Below are positions 1 through 7,957 of a stretch of DNA of 44,369 bases, one piece after another (positions within the stretch are counted from its first letter, which is position 1; every line of letters starts with the position of its first letter). The notes beneath the pieces were generated by a model. That model did not search any database. It saw only the letters and a list, made by a program, of their open reading frames with translations, and was not told the DNA's origin. The position numbers and the translations under genes were made by a program. The DNA comes from CAZHOV01 sp964534315 (lineage in GTDB: Bacteria > Bacteroidota > Bacteroidia > Chitinophagales > Saprospiraceae). The stretch is taken from the NCBI GenBank assembly GCA_964534315.1, contig CAZHOV010000021.1:1-44369 (forward strand), given 5' to 3'.

Positions 1-31
1 AAAAACCTTAATAATATTTTGCAATTTTACA

Positions 32-60
32 AATCTTTCGCTTGCGAAAGATCAGTTATT
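32..60. repeat. Palindromic intergenic repeat, left copy
   Basis: A 29-base sequence whose core at 33-52 is a near-perfect palindrome: ATCTTTCGC, a TT spacer, then GCGAAAGAT. It is followed by CAGTTATT. The same 29 bases occur as an exact reverse complement at 44318-44346, so the two copies face each other, with the CAGTTATT side inward. Sequences beyond the 29 bases differ at both ends. A further weak hairpin (GATCAG/CTGATC) overlaps the right side at about 50-70. It could be a REP-like dispersed repeat or a protein-binding site. Function is unknown. Confidence 0.7.
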
Positions 61-225
61 ACTACTGATCTATCTATTAATTTAGTCAATTTGCAGCTTT
101 TTCCATCAAGTAGGAAAAAATAATCCTAAACCAGGTATGCTTATTATACAAAATTCGTTTTTATTGTGGATTAGTATTCTTGAAAAAAGTTAATTGGGTT
201 TATCAAAAGAAAAGATATAAATAAC

Positions 226-939
226 ATGAAAATGTACATACTATATTTGTATACTATTTTACTAATGATCTTACCACACACCGGATTTGGGCAAATAAAT
301 GACTTTACCGATGAGGAAAAATCAACTAAGGATACGCTTGCCGATGGCAAACAGGCTGTTGCTGACTTAAAAGAAGGTGCACTTATCGTTCGACTTAAAT
401 CGAAAAGTAAAAAAATTGATGCGCTGGAAAAGCTTTTTCAGGACGGGGCTATCTCAAAAGCTTCCTACGAAGCAGGAGTCCAGCGAGTGATCAAAGAACG
501 GACAAGAGAAAATAAAAAGATTGCCGAAGCTTTCCTAAATTATTATGACTTTTCTGCTGTTTACATCATCTATGACTCTTCCTCTACGCTGGTCGCCAAA
601 GGAACAACCAAAGATATTTTCCTGAATGAAAACCTGGAACTCGATCCTACGATTCAATTGAAAGAGACTCCCGTGGTCTTTACGCGGATAGGTAGAACGG
701 ATTTAAGCGACACAAGCGGAATGATTGGGATGATCTTTCAAAACCAGCAATTTGAGGATCTCACTAGGCCTTTTCCTTATTTCCTTCGCCTTTATCCTTT
801 GGGGAATACCATTTTGGGAGCTTTGGAAAATGACACGTCTGTTTCAGCAAAACGCATGAAAAAATTAGTTGCCAAATGGAATGAAAAACTCAAAAAAATA
901 TACCTGGATATTAGCGCTGACCTTCCCGACCGACCTTAG
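226..939 (+). CDS. Secreted hypothetical protein
   Basis: A 237-residue protein of unknown function. Residues 1-22 form a signal peptide (a hydrophobic stretch ending GFG before Q23), so export to the periplasm is likely. After it comes a charged helical region with the motif LKEGALIVRLKSKSKKIDAL at about 50-69, then a basic helix with a predicted coiled-coil character, and a mixed beta region containing VYIIYDSS and a FLNENLELDP segment. From memory, similar LxEGxLxVRLK...FLNDxLxPDxSI proteins are common in Bacteroidota, but I cannot name a function. The start is the first ATG (ATGAAAATG), preceded by an A-rich stretch. The 3' end overlaps the convergent transporter gene by 29 bases. Confidence 0.75.
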   Translation: MKMYILYLYTILLMILPHTGFGQINDFTDEEKSTKDTLADGKQAVADLKEGALIVRLKSKSKKIDALEKLFQDGAISKASYEAGVQRVIKERTRENKKIAEAFLNYYDFSAVYIIYDSSSTLVAKGTTKDIFLNENLELDPTIQLKETPVVFTRIGRTDLSDTSGMIGMIFQNQQFEDLTRPFPYFLRLYPLGNTILGALENDTSVSAKRMKKLVAKWNEKLKKIYLDISADLPDRP

Positions 940-1807
940 TCCATCTTCTGATAAAAGGATAACTAAATACTGCCATCAAAATCACTAATCCGCCCCAATA
1001 AAAGCCAGGGCTTAATTCTTCGTTTTCCTGAAGGAGAAGCCAGGCCAATATGATTCCATAGACAGGCTCCAGATTGATCGTTAAATTAGAGGCAAATGCA
1101 GAAATGTGCTTCAGCGCTTTCAGTGCTAATACGTAAGCAAGAGTAGTACAAGCAAACGCCAATATGGCCAGATACCCCCAATCAGAAGGGCTGGGCCAAA
1201 ATGGCTGAGGGTCATAAATAAATAAAAATGGCAGTAACAAGGTAATAAAAAACCATCCGCTACCTAATTCTAAAAAAGTTATTGATAACGGATCTGCCTT
1301 GTTGATCAGCAATTTATTGAATATAGAAAAAGTCGCTGCCAGTAAAGCAGAAAGCAACCCCACAATAATGCCCGCCAGCATTGAAAAGTCAGTATAATTC
1401 ACGATTAAGATCATACCCGGAATGATGAGCAGTCCCAACCCGATTTCATACCATTTTATCCGCTCTCTTAATATCAGTGGCTCTAATAGCGACGTAAAAA
1501 AAGAAGTGGTTGCCATACATATCAACGTAATGGAAGCATTTGCGAGTTTAACCGCTCCAAAGAAGCAAATCCAGTGTAGAGCTACTATTACCCCAATACC
1601 CAAATACTTTAGAATTAACGATCTTGGCAACTGATGTAACTGCTTTCCAAGACGGATCAAAAAAAACAAGCTGATGCTGGTCAACAACATTCTCCACCAT
1701 ACCATCACTGTTGCTGATAGCTGAATCAAATCGCCCAGGATTGCCGTAAACCCAAATAGCAAAACTGCCAAATGTAATTCTAAATACGATCTCGTAACTG
1801 GATTCAT
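911..1807 (-). CDS. EamA/DMT-family membrane transporter
   Basis: A 298-residue polytopic inner-membrane protein of the drug/metabolite transporter superfamily. About ten hydrophobic segments are visible, arranged as two similar halves of five helices, the classical EamA duplication. The first half has WWRMLLTSISLFF near the N-terminus and ALHWICFFGAVKLANASI. The second half has LELGSGWFFITLLLP and ends LEPVYGIILAWLLLQENEEL, a typical EamA C-terminal signature. Substrate cannot be inferred. The frame opens at a TTG at 1822, but the ATG at 1807 (MNPVTRSYLELH) is the more natural start. It is monocistronic, convergent with the hypothetical gene at 226 and divergent from the peroxiredoxin at 2058. 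Confidence 0.88.
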   Translation of the reverse strand: MNPVTRSYLELHLAVLLFGFTAILGDLIQLSATVMVWWRMLLTSISLFFLIRLGKQLHQLPRSLILKYLGIGVIVALHWICFFGAVKLANASITLICMATTSFFTSLLEPLILRERIKWYEIGLGLLIIPGMILIVNYTDFSMLAGIIVGLLSALLAATFSIFNKLLINKADPLSITFLELGSGWFFITLLLPFLFIYDPQPFWPSPSDWGYLAILAFACTTLAYVLALKALKHISAFASNLTINLEPVYGIILAWLLLQENEELSPGFYWGGLVILMAVFSYPFIRRWTKVGREGQR

Positions 1808-2057
1808 CGCTATTATTTTCAATCAAGTTGCCAGCAATAAACAAAATCTTTCTTAGATTTTTTATTTTTGCATTAAGTACTTTGTATTGCAAAACAGAAG
1901 TCAATTGAGTCTGCTGGTTGATGACACCAACTAATACGTTTCTGTTTTATAGTAATTTTTTATTAACGAATTAACTCAATTAAATTTCTGTAGAAAGAGA
2001 AAAACACTCTTCTATATCTATTGTTCTAATCCTTTAATCAACCCTAAATATTAAAAT

Positions 2058-2528
2058 ATGTCTTTAAGTGTAGGTGATAAAGCACCAACTTTTAAGCTCG
2101 TTTCAACCGATAAGCAAGACGTTTCTCTAGAACAAAAAAGAGGAAGCAATGTCGTTCTGCTTTTTTTTCCGTTAGCATTCACCAGTGTTTGCACCGATGA
2201 GCTTTGTACCATGCGAGATGATATTGCCACCTACAATGATCTGGATGCAGAGATCCTGGCAATTTCTGTAGATTCTCCTTTTACGCTGGAAAAATTCAAG
2301 GCGGAACAAAAGCTTAATTTCCAGGTTTTATCAGATTTTAATAAGGAGGCCGCTAGAGCCTACGACGCTCTACATGAGGAATTTGCTTTTGGTATGAAAG
2401 GAGTTGCCAAGCGATCTGCATTTGTAATTGATAAAGATGGAATTATTCGTTATCAAGAAGTGTTGGATAATCCGGCAGAACTTCCGAATTTTGAGGCAAT
2501 AAAAAATACGCTAAAGACTATTCAATAA
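2058..2528 (+). CDS. Peroxiredoxin (AhpC/TSA family)
   Basis: A 156-residue cytoplasmic thiol peroxidase that reduces hydrogen peroxide or organic hydroperoxides. The active-site motif PLAFTSVC places the peroxidatic cysteine at C45, and a second cysteine at C50 could resolve it as in Bcp-type enzymes. The N-terminal SVGDKAPTFKL and the later FVIDKDGIIRYQEV segment are typical of the redoxin fold. Length matches AhpE/Bcp-like single-domain enzymes. It leads a co-directional run with clpS (38-base gap), aat and an M23 peptidase. A second peroxiredoxin lies at 5480; the two differ around the active site (TSVCTDELC here, TPGCTAEAC there). Confidence 0.9.
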   Translation: MSLSVGDKAPTFKLVSTDKQDVSLEQKRGSNVVLLFFPLAFTSVCTDELCTMRDDIATYNDLDAEILAISVDSPFTLEKFKAEQKLNFQVLSDFNKEAARAYDALHEEFAFGMKGVAKRSAFVIDKDGIIRYQEVLDNPAELPNFEAIKNTLKTIQ

Positions 2529-2566
2529 TTGATTACCGTAGCAATTCGAAAAAATAAAAATTGATT

Positions 2567-2872
2567 ATGATCTACAACCAAGACCATGGTGAACTCGAAG
2601 AACTTTTAGTAGAAGAAGAATTGAAGCAAGAAAGCACAGGTACCGGCGAGGAGTCACAGCTTGTTGTATATAATGATGACTTCAATACATTTGATTGGGT
2701 CATCCAATGTTTTACCGAAATCCTGCAGCATACCTTTGAGCAGGCGGAACAACTTTCGCTTATCATCCACTTCAAAGGAAAAGCTACTGTCAAAACAGCC
2801 CCGTATGCTGAATTAAAACCTAAAAAAGACGCTTTAATCGACCGGGGCCTATCTGCTGTAATTGAAAAATAG
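2567..2872 (+). CDS. clpS: ClpS-like ATP-dependent protease adaptor
   Basis: A 101-residue protein of the ClpS family. ClpS delivers proteins with destabilising N-terminal residues to the ClpAP or ClpCP protease. The N-terminal 30 residues are acidic and probably disordered, as is usual for the family. The folded part carries the binding-pocket signature YNDDFNTFDWVI with N36, D37 and D38, and H68 in IIHFKGKA. These match the residues that hold the alpha-amino group of an N-degron in characterised ClpS proteins. A TTG at 2561 is in frame, but the ATG at 2567 is preferred. The gene is 8 bases upstream of aat, which attaches primary destabilising residues, so the pair makes a compact N-degron module. 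Confidence 0.9.
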   Translation: MIYNQDHGELEELLVEEELKQESTGTGEESQLVVYNDDFNTFDWVIQCFTEILQHTFEQAEQLSLIIHFKGKATVKTAPYAELKPKKDALIDRGLSAVIEK

Positions 2873-2880
2873 GCCATTTA

Positions 2881-3582
2881 ATGCCGATTTTTCTCCTGGA
2901 TAAAAATGAAATTGCATTCCCCCCTCCCCACCTCGCCGATGAACAAGGGGTTATCGCAGTTGGTGGAGACCTACGTCCTCAACGATTGCTTCTTGCTTAT
3001 CAGTTGGGTATTTTCCCCTGGTACAGTAAAGGAGAACCAATCATGTGGTGGACACCTGACCCTCGATTTGTCTTGTTTCCCGAAGACCTAAAAGTCAGTA
3101 AAAGCATGCGTCCCTACTTCAATCAACAGAAATTTATTGTTACCGCTGACCAACATTTTCAGTATATTATTGACAATTGCAGCAAGCAACCTCGAAAGGG
3201 GCAAACGGGAACTTGGATTACTAAGGAGATGAAGGACGCCTATATTCAACTCCACGAACTGGGATTTGCGCATTCTATAGAAATCTGGCAAGACCATGAA
3301 ATTGTTGGGGGCCTTTACGGTATTTCCCTGGGTAAAGTGTTTTTCGGAGAGTCCATGTTTACCAAAGTAAGCAATGCATCAAAATTTGGTTTTATTAGCT
3401 TAGTCAAGAAATTGAAAGCCTTGGATTTCTGGCTCATCGACTGCCAACAGGAAACCCGCCATCTTAAAAGCCTTGGAGCTAATTCGATTTCCAGAAATTC
3501 CTTTCAAAAATATTTGAAAAAGAACGAATCAGAAAATACCTTGCAGGGAAATTGGGGAAAACTTTTTGACCTTACTACTTAA
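2881..3582 (+). CDS. aat: Leucyl/phenylalanyl-tRNA--protein transferase
   Basis: A 233-residue enzyme that moves Leu or Phe from aminoacyl-tRNA to the N-terminus of proteins beginning with Lys or Arg, marking them for ClpS-dependent degradation. Diagnostic segments are FPPPHLADEQGVIAVGGDL near the N-terminus, YQLGIFPWYSKGEPIMWWTP, SKSMRP, GTWITKEM, GLYGISLGKVFFGESMF and the late LIDCQQETRHLKSLGA. The length is normal for the family and the GNAT-like C-terminal half is complete. It follows clpS by 8 bases and precedes the M23 peptidase gene by 11, so the genes are almost certainly co-transcribed. Confidence 0.96.
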   Translation: MPIFLLDKNEIAFPPPHLADEQGVIAVGGDLRPQRLLLAYQLGIFPWYSKGEPIMWWTPDPRFVLFPEDLKVSKSMRPYFNQQKFIVTADQHFQYIIDNCSKQPRKGQTGTWITKEMKDAYIQLHELGFAHSIEIWQDHEIVGGLYGISLGKVFFGESMFTKVSNASKFGFISLVKKLKALDFWLIDCQQETRHLKSLGANSISRNSFQKYLKKNESENTLQGNWGKLFDLTT

Positions 3583-3593
3583 GCTTTGTCATT

Positions 3594-5315
3594 ATGCGTT
3601 GGTACAAATTATTGATCGGATTGCTAGCTGTTGTTTTTCTTTCTTTTTCGGATCGCGGGAATAATAAATACCCTCAAGCGTATTTTCGTTCTCCCGTCGA
3701 TCAAACCATTTATTTATCCGGTACATTCGGAGAGTTAAGGCCTAACCATTTTCACTCAGGAATTGATATTAAAGCCAGAAACGGACGCATTGGTCAGCCG
3801 CTTTATTCTTGTGCTGACGGATTTGTATCTAGAATAAAAGTACAACCTGGCGGTTATGGCAATGCATTATATATTGACCACCCCAATGGCTACACAACGG
3901 TGTTCGCACATCTTAAAGATTATTCCGAAAAAATTGAAGCCTATATCCGATCTCAGCAGTTTAAGAAAAAATCATTTAGTGTTGACCTTTATCCATCACC
4001 CGGTTCACTCTCTGTAAAAAAGGGCGAAGTTATCGGGCATCTGGGACTATCGGGTACCTCGTTCGGACCACACCTGCATTTTGAGATAAGAGACACCAAA
4101 ACAGAAGAACCCATCAATCCGCTTTTGTTTGGGTTTGAAGTGAAAGATAACCTTCCTCCAAGGTTGCATCAACTCCGCATCTATTCACTCAATCAAAAAA
4201 ACGAATCTTTTGATTCTCAAACCTTTTCCATAAGAGGAGCTCCGGGAAACTACTACATCAATAAAGATACGGTCATTGCAAAAAATAATCGGGTGGGCTT
4301 TGCGCTAAAAACCTATGACCATATGAATGGAGTAAGTAATTGGAATGGCGTTTATAATATTTCAACTTTTATTGACGATTCTCTGGTCTATGAATTTGAG
4401 ATGGAGCGGTTCTCATTTGACGAAACCCGCTACATCAATGCACATATGGATTATCAAGATCGTTTGCTACGCAAGAGCTACTTCAACCGTTGTTATCGAC
4501 TTCCCGGTAATCAGCTTTCTGCTTACCCGATTCAAAAGAATGATGGAGTTGTTGAACTTTCCGGAAAAAAAGCCAAAAAGGTGACCATTTTATCAAAGGA
4601 CATTAAAGGCAATCAATCTGAACTAAGCTTTTTCGTTAAAGGGAGTGAAGGCAACCTGCCTACGTACCAGTCTTACAATTACCTTTTACCATACAATGAA
4701 AAAAGCCTGATTGAGAACGGCTCTATCTATTTATTTTTTCCAAAGGGCTGTTTGTATGAGGACCTTTATCTTCAATATGCTTCTACCTTCGAAAAGAGCT
4801 TTGGCACCTACTCGTCAACACACCATATCCACAATTTTAAAACCCCGGTTCATACCTATTTTGACATAGGTATCATACCCGTTGACCTCCCTGACTCGCT
4901 GAAATCAAAGGCTTTTATAGCCTATTGCGACAACAGGGATAACATAGTCAATTACGGAGGAGAATGGAAAGATGGTATGCTTATGGCTAAGGTACGGGAT
5001 CTTGGTGATTTTTCCATTATGGTAGATCAGGAGCCTCCGGACATCAAACCGGTGATCTTCCGATCTAATTTAAGGGGAGCTTCAAAAATTGCTTTCCGAA
5101 TTTCAGACAACTATAAGACCGCCAGAAATGCACCCGAATTGCAATATTTCCCGACCATTGATGACGAATGGGTCTTAATGGATTATGACAAGAAGAACCA
5201 GCTCATTACTCACTATTTTGATTCTGATCTCCCACAAGGTAAACACCAATTCCGGCTTACGGTGATCGATAATCAGGGAAACGAACAGGTGTTTGAGCGC
5301 AGTTTTTACCGGTGA
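3594..5315 (+). CDS. M23-family metallopeptidase (peptidoglycan endopeptidase-like)
   Basis: A 573-residue exported protein with an N-terminal hydrophobic segment (residues 5-18). The peptidase domain at about 30-180 has the zinc-site motifs HxGxD (HSGID, H54 and D58) and HLHFEI at about 160-165, with GGYGNALYIDHPNG between them. These are the conserved metal ligands and catalytic histidine region of LytM/M23 enzymes, which cut peptide cross-links in the cell wall. The remaining 390 residues are beta-rich, without a family I recognise, and may be a substrate- or partner-binding part. It is the last gene of the run starting at 2058 and is followed by the hairpin cluster at 5350-5396. Confidence 0.9.
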   Translation: MRWYKLLIGLLAVVFLSFSDRGNNKYPQAYFRSPVDQTIYLSGTFGELRPNHFHSGIDIKARNGRIGQPLYSCADGFVSRIKVQPGGYGNALYIDHPNGYTTVFAHLKDYSEKIEAYIRSQQFKKKSFSVDLYPSPGSLSVKKGEVIGHLGLSGTSFGPHLHFEIRDTKTEEPINPLLFGFEVKDNLPPRLHQLRIYSLNQKNESFDSQTFSIRGAPGNYYINKDTVIAKNNRVGFALKTYDHMNGVSNWNGVYNISTFIDDSLVYEFEMERFSFDETRYINAHMDYQDRLLRKSYFNRCYRLPGNQLSAYPIQKNDGVVELSGKKAKKVTILSKDIKGNQSELSFFVKGSEGNLPTYQSYNYLLPYNEKSLIENGSIYLFFPKGCLYEDLYLQYASTFEKSFGTYSSTHHIHNFKTPVHTYFDIGIIPVDLPDSLKSKAFIAYCDNRDNIVNYGGEWKDGMLMAKVRDLGDFSIMVDQEPPDIKPVIFRSNLRGASKIAFRISDNYKTARNAPELQYFPTIDDEWVLMDYDKKNQLITHYFDSDLPQGKHQFRLTVIDNQGNEQVFERSFYR

Positions 5316-5349
5316 TTTTGAGGGTAAATCTAGATTTGCGAATTTTGTC

Positions 5350-5396
5350 GTGCCCCACCTATAGGTGTGGCACATCTATAGGTGTGCCACACCTAT
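5350..5396. repeat. Nested inverted and direct repeats between the M23 gene and bcp
   Basis: Two overlapping hairpins compete for the same bases. The first pairs 5350-5359 with 5364-5373 (GTGCCCCACC with GGTGTGGCAC, one mismatch, TATA loop). The second is perfect over 14 base pairs, 5361-5374 with 5383-5396 (ATAGGTGTGGCACA with TGTGCCACACCTAT). The unit CTATAGGTGTG(G/C)CACA is also directly repeated with a 17-base period. There is no T-tract, so it is not a standard intrinsic terminator, though it may end transcription or protect 3' ends. It lies 34 bases after the M23 stop codon. Confidence 0.7.
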
Positions 5397-5479
5397 GTTA
5401 GCCTAAACCTTTTCTCCTCCACTACGTTCTTTTCTTCGGACCATCGACTTATAATTTTCAAAAACTAAATTAAACCTAT

Positions 5480-5947
5480 ATGATTACACTAAAACCTGGC
5501 GACAAAGCCCCAGCTTTCTCTAGTATTAACGAAAAAGGAGAGCCGATCTCTTCTGAAGATTTCAAAGGGAAAAAGCTCATCTTATTCTTCTACCCAAAAG
5601 ACAATACCCCTGGTTGTACTGCCGAAGCATGTAGTCTTAGAGACCATTACGCAGAACTAAAAGAAAAAGGCTTCGAATTGCTCGGCGTCAGCCCGGATAG
5701 TGCCAGAAAGCATACCAATTTTATTAACAAATTCGAATTTCCCTTCAGCCTTTTAGCCGATACAGAAAAGGAAGTTATACAAGCATATGGAGCCTGGGGC
5801 GAGAAAAAAATGTACGGCAAAACCTATGAAGGAGTATACCGAACTACTTTCATTATTAATGAAGAGGGCGTGATCGAGAAGGTTATTGAAAAAGTAAAAA
5901 CCAAGAACCACGCCGAACAGATCCTAGCAGAAATGGGGCTCAACTAA
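5480..5947 (+). CDS. bcp: Thioredoxin-dependent thiol peroxidase (Bcp/PrxQ)
   Basis: A 155-residue cytoplasmic peroxiredoxin of the BCP/PrxQ subfamily, reducing peroxides with electrons from thioredoxin. The signature FFYPKDNTPGCTAEACSLRD holds the peroxidatic C46 and the resolving C51 five residues later, as expected for atypical two-cysteine enzymes. LGVSPDS, FSLLADTEK, YGAWGEKKMYGKTYEG and RTTFIINEEG follow in family order. The length is standard. It is separated from the M23 gene by the 5350 hairpins, so it probably has its own promoter; a TAATTTTC box just upstream resembles the Bacteroidota -7 element at seven of eight positions. Its stop overlaps the convergent DUF3127 gene by four bases. 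Confidence 0.95.
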   Translation: MITLKPGDKAPAFSSINEKGEPISSEDFKGKKLILFFYPKDNTPGCTAEACSLRDHYAELKEKGFELLGVSPDSARKHTNFINKFEFPFSLLADTEKEVIQAYGAWGEKKMYGKTYEGVYRTTFIINEEGVIEKVIEKVKTKNHAEQILAEMGLN

Positions 5948-6321
5948 AAGGGCAGATCATCCATATTTTGGTCCATTGCCGGTTCGTCATCCGCACCTGG
6001 AAATGAAGAATCCCCCATTGGCTCTTGAGTAGGAGGAGCCTGGCTCTCTTGCTGCTGGCCTCCTTCTATTCGCCATGCATTCAAATTAGTGAAATATTTT
6101 CCGTTCCATTCTCTACCCCTGAGATCAAAGTGTACCTTGATCTCATCACCTTCACTATACGAATCAATTAAGGCGCATCTATCCTGAACTAACTGAAATT
6201 TTATGAATTGCGGATAATTCCCATCTGCAATTTCAATAACAAAATCCCTGGCTTGAAAAGATTGCGTCTTACTTTCTGTTTCAAACTTTTTGTGCAACTT
6301 CCCGATAACTTCAAAAGACAT
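5944..6321 (-). CDS. DUF3127-family protein with SSB-like C-terminal tail
   Basis: A 125-residue protein matching the DUF3127 family from its pattern: EVIGKLHKKFETESK, FQARDFVIEIADGNYPQFIKFQLVQD, a GDEIKVHFDLRGREW strand pair and NLNAWRIE. The first 85 residues look like a small beta-barrel, similar in layout to an OB fold. A low-complexity linker rich in Q, E and P follows, and the protein ends MDDLPF. The SSB protein in this same window ends ADDLPF. In SSB that acidic tip recruits DNA-repair and replication partners, so a single-strand-DNA or partner-binding role is a reasonable inference. The family has no established function that I know of. It is divergent from the flippase at 6446. Confidence 0.85.
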   Translation of the reverse strand: MSFEVIGKLHKKFETESKTQSFQARDFVIEIADGNYPQFIKFQLVQDRCALIDSYSEGDEIKVHFDLRGREWNGKYFTNLNAWRIEGGQQQESQAPPTQEPMGDSSFPGADDEPAMDQNMDDLPF

Positions 6322-6402
6322 ATTTTTGTATCAATTTTTCTTTACGAATACTTTCTTAATATCAAGATTAACTAGTAACTTTTTCAACTATATATTGGTA
6401 TC

Positions 6403-6410
6403 CAAAGGTA
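6403..6410 (-). promoter_or_regulatory. Candidate -7 promoter box for the DUF3127 gene
   Basis: On the minus strand this reads TACCTTTG, an exact match to the Bacteroidota -7 consensus TAnnTTTG, about 80 bases before the ATG at 6321. No convincing TTTG -33 element lies at the expected distance, so the call is tentative. Confidence 0.3.
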
Positions 6411-6445
6411 AAAAAAATCAGGCAAAAACTTACCTTGAGCTAAAT

Positions 6446-7957
6446 ATGACTGAAATAAAAAAACTCGCCGGCCAGACAGTTATCTACGGGATCAGCTCTA
6501 TTATAGGAAGGATGCTGTTTTTTATCCTTACCCCTCTATACACCATTCTTATTTTTGACCCGGTGGAATATGGTGTCATTACAGATTTTTATGCTTTCAT
6601 AGGTATCGCCCTGGTGGTATTTACGTATCGAATGGAAATGGCTTTTTTCCGCTATGGAGCCGACAAAAACCTCTATCGCGACAGTTTTCAGACGGCACTT
6701 TCGTCCATTATCGTTTCTACTATTTTTTTCTCTTCCATTTTGATATTTTTGGCATCCTGGCTTATTCAGTCTCCCCTATTTGATTATCCTGACCGGACAA
6801 ATTTATTATTAATGAGCATCGGGATCGTTGCCCTTGATGCACTGGCTGAGATTCCTTTTGCAAAACTTAGACTAGACAGCCGCCCATTGCGGTTTGCCTT
6901 GATCAGAATATTGGGTATTGCAGTAAACCTGGGGCTCAATCTGTTTTTCCTGCTCTTTTGTCCTTATGCACTCGGGCAGGAATTCTGGTCCTTTTTACAT
7001 CCGCTTATTGATCGTATATATGACCCCTCTTTCGGTATTGGCTATGTCTTTCTGGCCAATCTAGCTTCAAGTGCCGTTGTTATTATATTGCACTTACCTC
7101 AATTTCTCGACTGGCGTCCCAAACTCAATTTTGCACTTTGGAAACAGATGATGAGCTATGCATTGCCCCTGATCATTGTAGGGTTTTCGTTTGTAATAAA
7201 TGAAATGTTAGACCGCAAATTAATACCATTATTAGGAAGCGGAAGCCGGGAGGAGAATATAGCGGATTTAGGAATTTACGGCGCCAATTATAAATTAGCT
7301 ATGATTCTTAGCCTTTTCACTCAGGCCTTCAGGTATGGAGCGGAGCCCTTTTTCTTTAAGCAGAGAGCCTTTGCGGATGCCAATGAGAAGTATGCCAAGG
7401 TAGCTAAATACTTTATCATTGTAGCAATGATTGGCTTTTTAGCGATCACTTTGCTAATCGATCTTTTTAAATTTTTTATTGGCTCCAAATATTGGCCGGG
7501 GCTGCATGTTGTACCTATATTATTACTAGCCAACCTAATGCTTGGGGCTTACTATAATTTTTCACTTTGGTATAAACTGACAGATAAAACACTTTGGGGC
7601 GCGGCTATTTCTATTTTGGGAGCACTCATCACCATTCTGCTAAATATTTGGTGGATTCCTATCTTCGGGTATACGGGCAGTGCATGGGCAACGTTAATCT
7701 GCTATACCACCATGATGCTGCTCGGTTACAGCTTCGGACAAAAGTACTACCCTATTCCCTACCCTGTGAGGCGACTTGGACTCTACCTTTTCAGCAGTTT
7801 GATACTATGGGGAGTTTTTAGTTGGTTTAGACCAGAAAACATGTGGAAATCGCTTTTCTTAGGGGCGATTCTTTTTGTACTATTTCTTTTACTTTTAGTA
7901 CGCTTTGAAGGGAAGGAAATAAAAGCATTATTTTTGTCTAGGAAAACTGCCACCTGA
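6446..7957 (+). CDS. Oligosaccharide flippase family membrane protein (Wzx/MATE-like)
   Basis: A 503-residue polytopic membrane protein of the polysaccharide-biosynthesis flippase type, which moves lipid-linked sugars across the inner membrane. It opens with LAGQTVIYGISSIIGRMLFF and carries about 12-14 hydrophobic segments. The C-terminal half has the usual ALPLIIVGFSFVINEMLDR and LGAYYNFSLWYKLTDKT segments. The open frame begins at 6290, but the first 52 residues are not flippase-like and overlap the DUF3127 gene, so the ATG at 6446 (MTEIKKLAGQ) is chosen. No glycosyltransferases are next to it, so the substrate is unknown. Its 3' end overlaps the small minus-strand gene at 7938-8102 by 20 bases. 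Confidence 0.88.
   Translation: MTEIKKLAGQTVIYGISSIIGRMLFFILTPLYTILIFDPVEYGVITDFYAFIGIALVVFTYRMEMAFFRYGADKNLYRDSFQTALSSIIVSTIFFSSILIFLASWLIQSPLFDYPDRTNLLLMSIGIVALDALAEIPFAKLRLDSRPLRFALIRILGIAVNLGLNLFFLLFCPYALGQEFWSFLHPLIDRIYDPSFGIGYVFLANLASSAVVIILHLPQFLDWRPKLNFALWKQMMSYALPLIIVGFSFVINEMLDRKLIPLLGSGSREENIADLGIYGANYKLAMILSLFTQAFRYGAEPFFFKQRAFADANEKYAKVAKYFIIVAMIGFLAITLLIDLFKFFIGSKYWPGLHVVPILLLANLMLGAYYNFSLWYKLTDKTLWGAAISILGALITILLNIWWIPIFGYTGSAWATLICYTTMMLLGYSFGQKYYPIPYPVRRLGLYLFSSLILWGVFSWFRPENMWKSLFLGAILFVLFLLLLVRFEGKEIKALFLSRKTAT

Noticed and set aside
6290..6445. N-terminal extension of the flippase frame (52 residues)
   Set aside because: It overlaps the DUF3127 gene, has no flippase-like sequence, and a normal ATG start lies at 6446.
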